This document shows positions 14,440-16,268 of a stretch of 16,268 nucleotides of DNA, in pieces. The stretch spans positions 1-16,268 of the forward strand of contig JWZX01001290.1 in the NCBI GenBank assembly GCA_001275005.1, written 5' to 3'. The notes under the pieces were generated by a model. The model was not told the origin of the DNA and searched no databases. It was given only the letters and a program-made list of their open reading frames with translations. The number at the start of each line of letters is the position of its first letter. The stretch's first letter is position 1. This stretch comes from Chrysochromulina tobinii (lineage: Eukaryota; Haptophyta; Prymnesiales; Chrysochromulinaceae). The position numbers were made by a program, and so were the translations under genes.

Positions 14440-15429
14440 ATGTTCGCCCTCGCACTCCTGTCCGCCGCCGCGTTCCCGCCGGCCACGCAGTATACATGGC
14501 GCGGCCACAAGTGCTCCTACGTCAAGGCGGGCCAGGGCCCACCTGTGTTGCTGCTTCACGGCTTCGCTGGCAGCGCATTCAACTGCTGGCGGAGCACGGT
14601 GCCAGCGCTTGCTGCCACGCACACCGTCTACGGCCTTGACCTGCTTGGACTCGGCGCCAGCGCTCAGCCAGCAAACGTCGAGTACAGCATCGATCTGTGG
14701 CGCGAGCAGTGCGCCGACTTTCTGCGGGAGCACACGAGCCGCGAGCCGCCGATCATCATCGGACATTCCTTCGGTTCGCTCATCGCCCTGGAGCTGGCGC
14801 GGGAATGTGCCTCCGTGGGCTCGCCGGTGCGTGGCGTCGGCATGATGAACTGCGGCGTCGGCATGAACAACAAGAACGCGCTCAAGGTCGAGGGCTGGCG
14901 AGCGCGCCAAGCGGCCAAAGGCATCGACGTTGAGCCTGCGGCGGAAGGATGGCAATTAGCCTTCATTGGCGCCGTGCTGGCGCTGGTCGATGCCATCTTC
15001 AACCAGCGGTGGCTGCTGACCTTCATCCTCGACAAGTTTGCCACCGCGGACAATGTGCGCAGCGCGCTCCAGCGCAGCGTCTACGTCAACCCCGAGTGCG
15101 TGACGGACGACCTCGTCGATGATTACCTCTCACTGGCTACGGACAAAGAGGCGGCCGTGGAGGTACTTCGCCAAATCTATACCAATGACGGCGGTCCGCT
15201 TCCCTTCGACGCCGCCGACGCCCTGCCCGATGATCTGCCCATCCTCGTCGTGTGGGGTGACACCGACAACCTGGCACCGATCACGGGACCAGTCGGCCGC
15301 TACTTCCGCCAGCGCGCACAGGCGCTGCCAGCCACACGTTTTGAGGAGATCCACGCCGGCCACGTGCCACAGGACGACAGCCCGGAACAGGCCAATGCCA
15401 TATTGAGAGAGTGGCTGGCGGGCGTGTAA
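14440..15429 (+). CDS. Alpha/beta hydrolase, probably plastid- or secretory-targeted
   Basis: A 329-residue alpha/beta hydrolase fold protein. Visible are the oxyanion HGF (40-42), GLDLLGLGAS, the nucleophile elbow GHSFGS with Ser110, the acid in VVWGDTDNLAP (Asp274 or Asp276) and the catalytic HAGH (His308). The order and spacing match plant and algal plastid hydrolases related to pheophytinase and chlorophyllase-like esterases, but the substrate cannot be read from sequence. The N-terminus MFALALLSAAAFPPATQ is a short hydrophobic signal followed by AAA-FPP, resembling the ASA-FAP cleavage motif of bipartite plastid presequences. Upstream in-frame codons to 14392 lack an ATG, so 14440 is taken as the start. 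It is divergent from D-LDH and convergent with the next gene (122 bp). Confidence 0.88.
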   Translation: MFALALLSAAAFPPATQYTWRGHKCSYVKAGQGPPVLLLHGFAGSAFNCWRSTVPALAATHTVYGLDLLGLGASAQPANVEYSIDLWREQCADFLREHTSREPPIIIGHSFGSLIALELARECASVGSPVRGVGMMNCGVGMNNKNALKVEGWRARQAAKGIDVEPAAEGWQLAFIGAVLALVDAIFNQRWLLTFILDKFATADNVRSALQRSVYVNPECVTDDLVDDYLSLATDKEAAVEVLRQIYTNDGGPLPFDAADALPDDLPILVVWGDTDNLAPITGPVGRYFRQRAQALPATRFEEIHAGHVPQDDSPEQANAILREWLAGV

Positions 15430-15551
15430 GTGGGTTGCACGCGACATTGGCGGGCGGCGTGTGAATGTTCTTCTGCTTCGTTCTACTAAACCTTACACCT
15501 TCGCTCATGCCTTCGCTATGTCAAATCACAAATGGCACATGAACTTTGTTC

Positions 15552-16031
15552 TCACAGATCGTCCGGGCGATCCAACGCACTTCGATCCACAGCTTTCCCG
15601 CGCGCCTGATTTGCTCGGCCGCCAGCGGCTGGATGATGCCGCGGCACCTTGGACTCGCCGAGCCTTCCGATGGCCCGATCCAGTAGATCCTGATGCTCAT
15701 AGCAATCGCTGAACTCGACGCCACGCGAGACGAGAAGTGAGACCAACTCGGCAGAGCTCATGGCCTGAAGTCGACCGACCGAAACAGTACTCGTCGAGGC
15801 TTCCGGCGGTGGCGCAGCCGCTTTCTGCGCACTGGCGGCCCTTGCAGCGGCAGCTCGCCCAATCTCCTTTGCGTACGCAGGCTGCACGCCAGCGTCTCTT
15901 GCCTTCGCCTCTTGGATCTTGGCCATAATGTCGCGAGCACTCAAGCCGCCCGGTCCCTTAAAATTGTCCGCATTGCAGAGAGTCCGCGATGACGGCAGCT
16001 GCAAGCCCAGCAACGCCCGGCGTGCCTTCAT
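15552..16031 (-). CDS. Small Ala-rich protein with a SAP-like C-terminal helical motif
   Basis: A 159-residue ORF from ATG 16031. After a basic start (MKARRALLGL) comes an Ala/Lys-rich region (ARDIMAKIQEAKARDAG, then an Ala tract) and, at about 91-124, SSAELVSLLVSRGVEFSDC followed by YEHQDLLDRAIGRL. This helix-RG-helix pattern matches the SAP/ARMET-C-like motif often found at the ends of algal proteins (ELK..L..RG....C.EK.EL). The frame stays open upstream to 16142 without an ATG, so a 5' exon may be missing. Function is unknown. It is convergent with the hydrolase gene, 122 bp apart. Confidence 0.55.
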   Translation of the reverse strand: MKARRALLGLQLPSSRTLCNADNFKGPGGLSARDIMAKIQEAKARDAGVQPAYAKEIGRAAAARAASAQKAAAPPPEASTSTVSVGRLQAMSSAELVSLLVSRGVEFSDCYEHQDLLDRAIGRLGESKVPRHHPAAGGRANQARGKAVDRSALDRPDDL

Positions 16032-16268
16032 CGACCCGTGTCCAACTCCTGTGCGTGCAAAGTTGTATAAGCCCACTGATAGGGTTTCGTCGCGCCTTCG
16101 CGCCGCTATCGCGCTCTGCTGCTGTGTCACGCGTGGGGACACAGCGATCGTGGTACGGTACGTACTAGATAGGGGGGATTGGTCATTTAGATGCCCGTCG
16201 GGTTAGCACTTCCTCTCGGGAGTGCGGACCATTGGGTAGTGAGGTCCCGTGTCCGGGACCGGGAGCAT
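16032..16268. other. Upstream end region with two small hairpins
   Basis: No gene is supported up to the window end. Two short stems are visible: GCACTTCC/GGGAGTGC (16206-16225, one wobble pair) and GGTCCCG/CGGGACC (16243-16260). Both have 4-nt loops. They may belong to an upstream exon, an RNA structure or chance in GC-rich DNA. Confidence 0.35.

Overview
The window reads as nuclear DNA of a GC-rich unicellular alga. The evidence is GT-AG introns, an ankyrin/F-box/RCC1 protein, a Pelle/IRAK-type kinase fused to ankyrin repeats, an apparently mitochondrial D-lactate dehydrogenase, and a hydrolase with a signal peptide ending in an AAA-FPP motif like the plastid-import signals of algae with secondary red plastids. 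A haptophyte (Prymnesiales-like) fits best, but this is inference from protein style; a pelagophyte or another stramenopile alga is possible. No tRNA, rRNA, CRISPR array, phage gene or transposase was recognised.

Layout: 202-4826 (+) holds a multi-exon gene with about nine introns, encoding N-terminal ankyrin repeats, an F-box and a C-terminal RCC1 propeller. 5067-6044 (+) is an NMRAL1/HSCARG-like NADP(H) sensor. 6698-7324 (-) is an Rpp38-like L7Ae-fold protein. It is divergent, across only 46 bp, from a weak hypothetical ORF at 7371-8135 (+). 8682-12200 (+) is an intronless ankyrin-kinase with a helical C-terminal domain. 12642-14300 (-) is a three-exon D-lactate dehydrogenase, head to head with an alpha/beta hydrolase at 14440-15429 (+). 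15552-16031 (-) is a small protein with a SAP-like helical motif.

The most unusual feature is the introns. Almost all are short tandem arrays of 10-, 11- or 12-bp units built around CTGAT/GATGGCC, GAGTGCC or GAGCGCC. Several are flanked by, or contain, duplicated pieces of the adjoining exon edge. In four introns three copies of an exon edge bracket two repeat blocks, and in three of those the middle copy carries a back-to-back AG|GT. The same design occurs in two unrelated genes on opposite strands. This fits introner-like intron gain by insertion with target duplication, followed by minisatellite expansion. No function is shown by the sequence alone.

The genes do not form an operon-like pathway. 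They are single eukaryotic genes packed closely, with two divergent pairs that probably share promoters (46 and 139 bp between starts). Exon boundaries were deduced by eye from reading frame, GT-AG rules and protein family continuity, and need transcript support.
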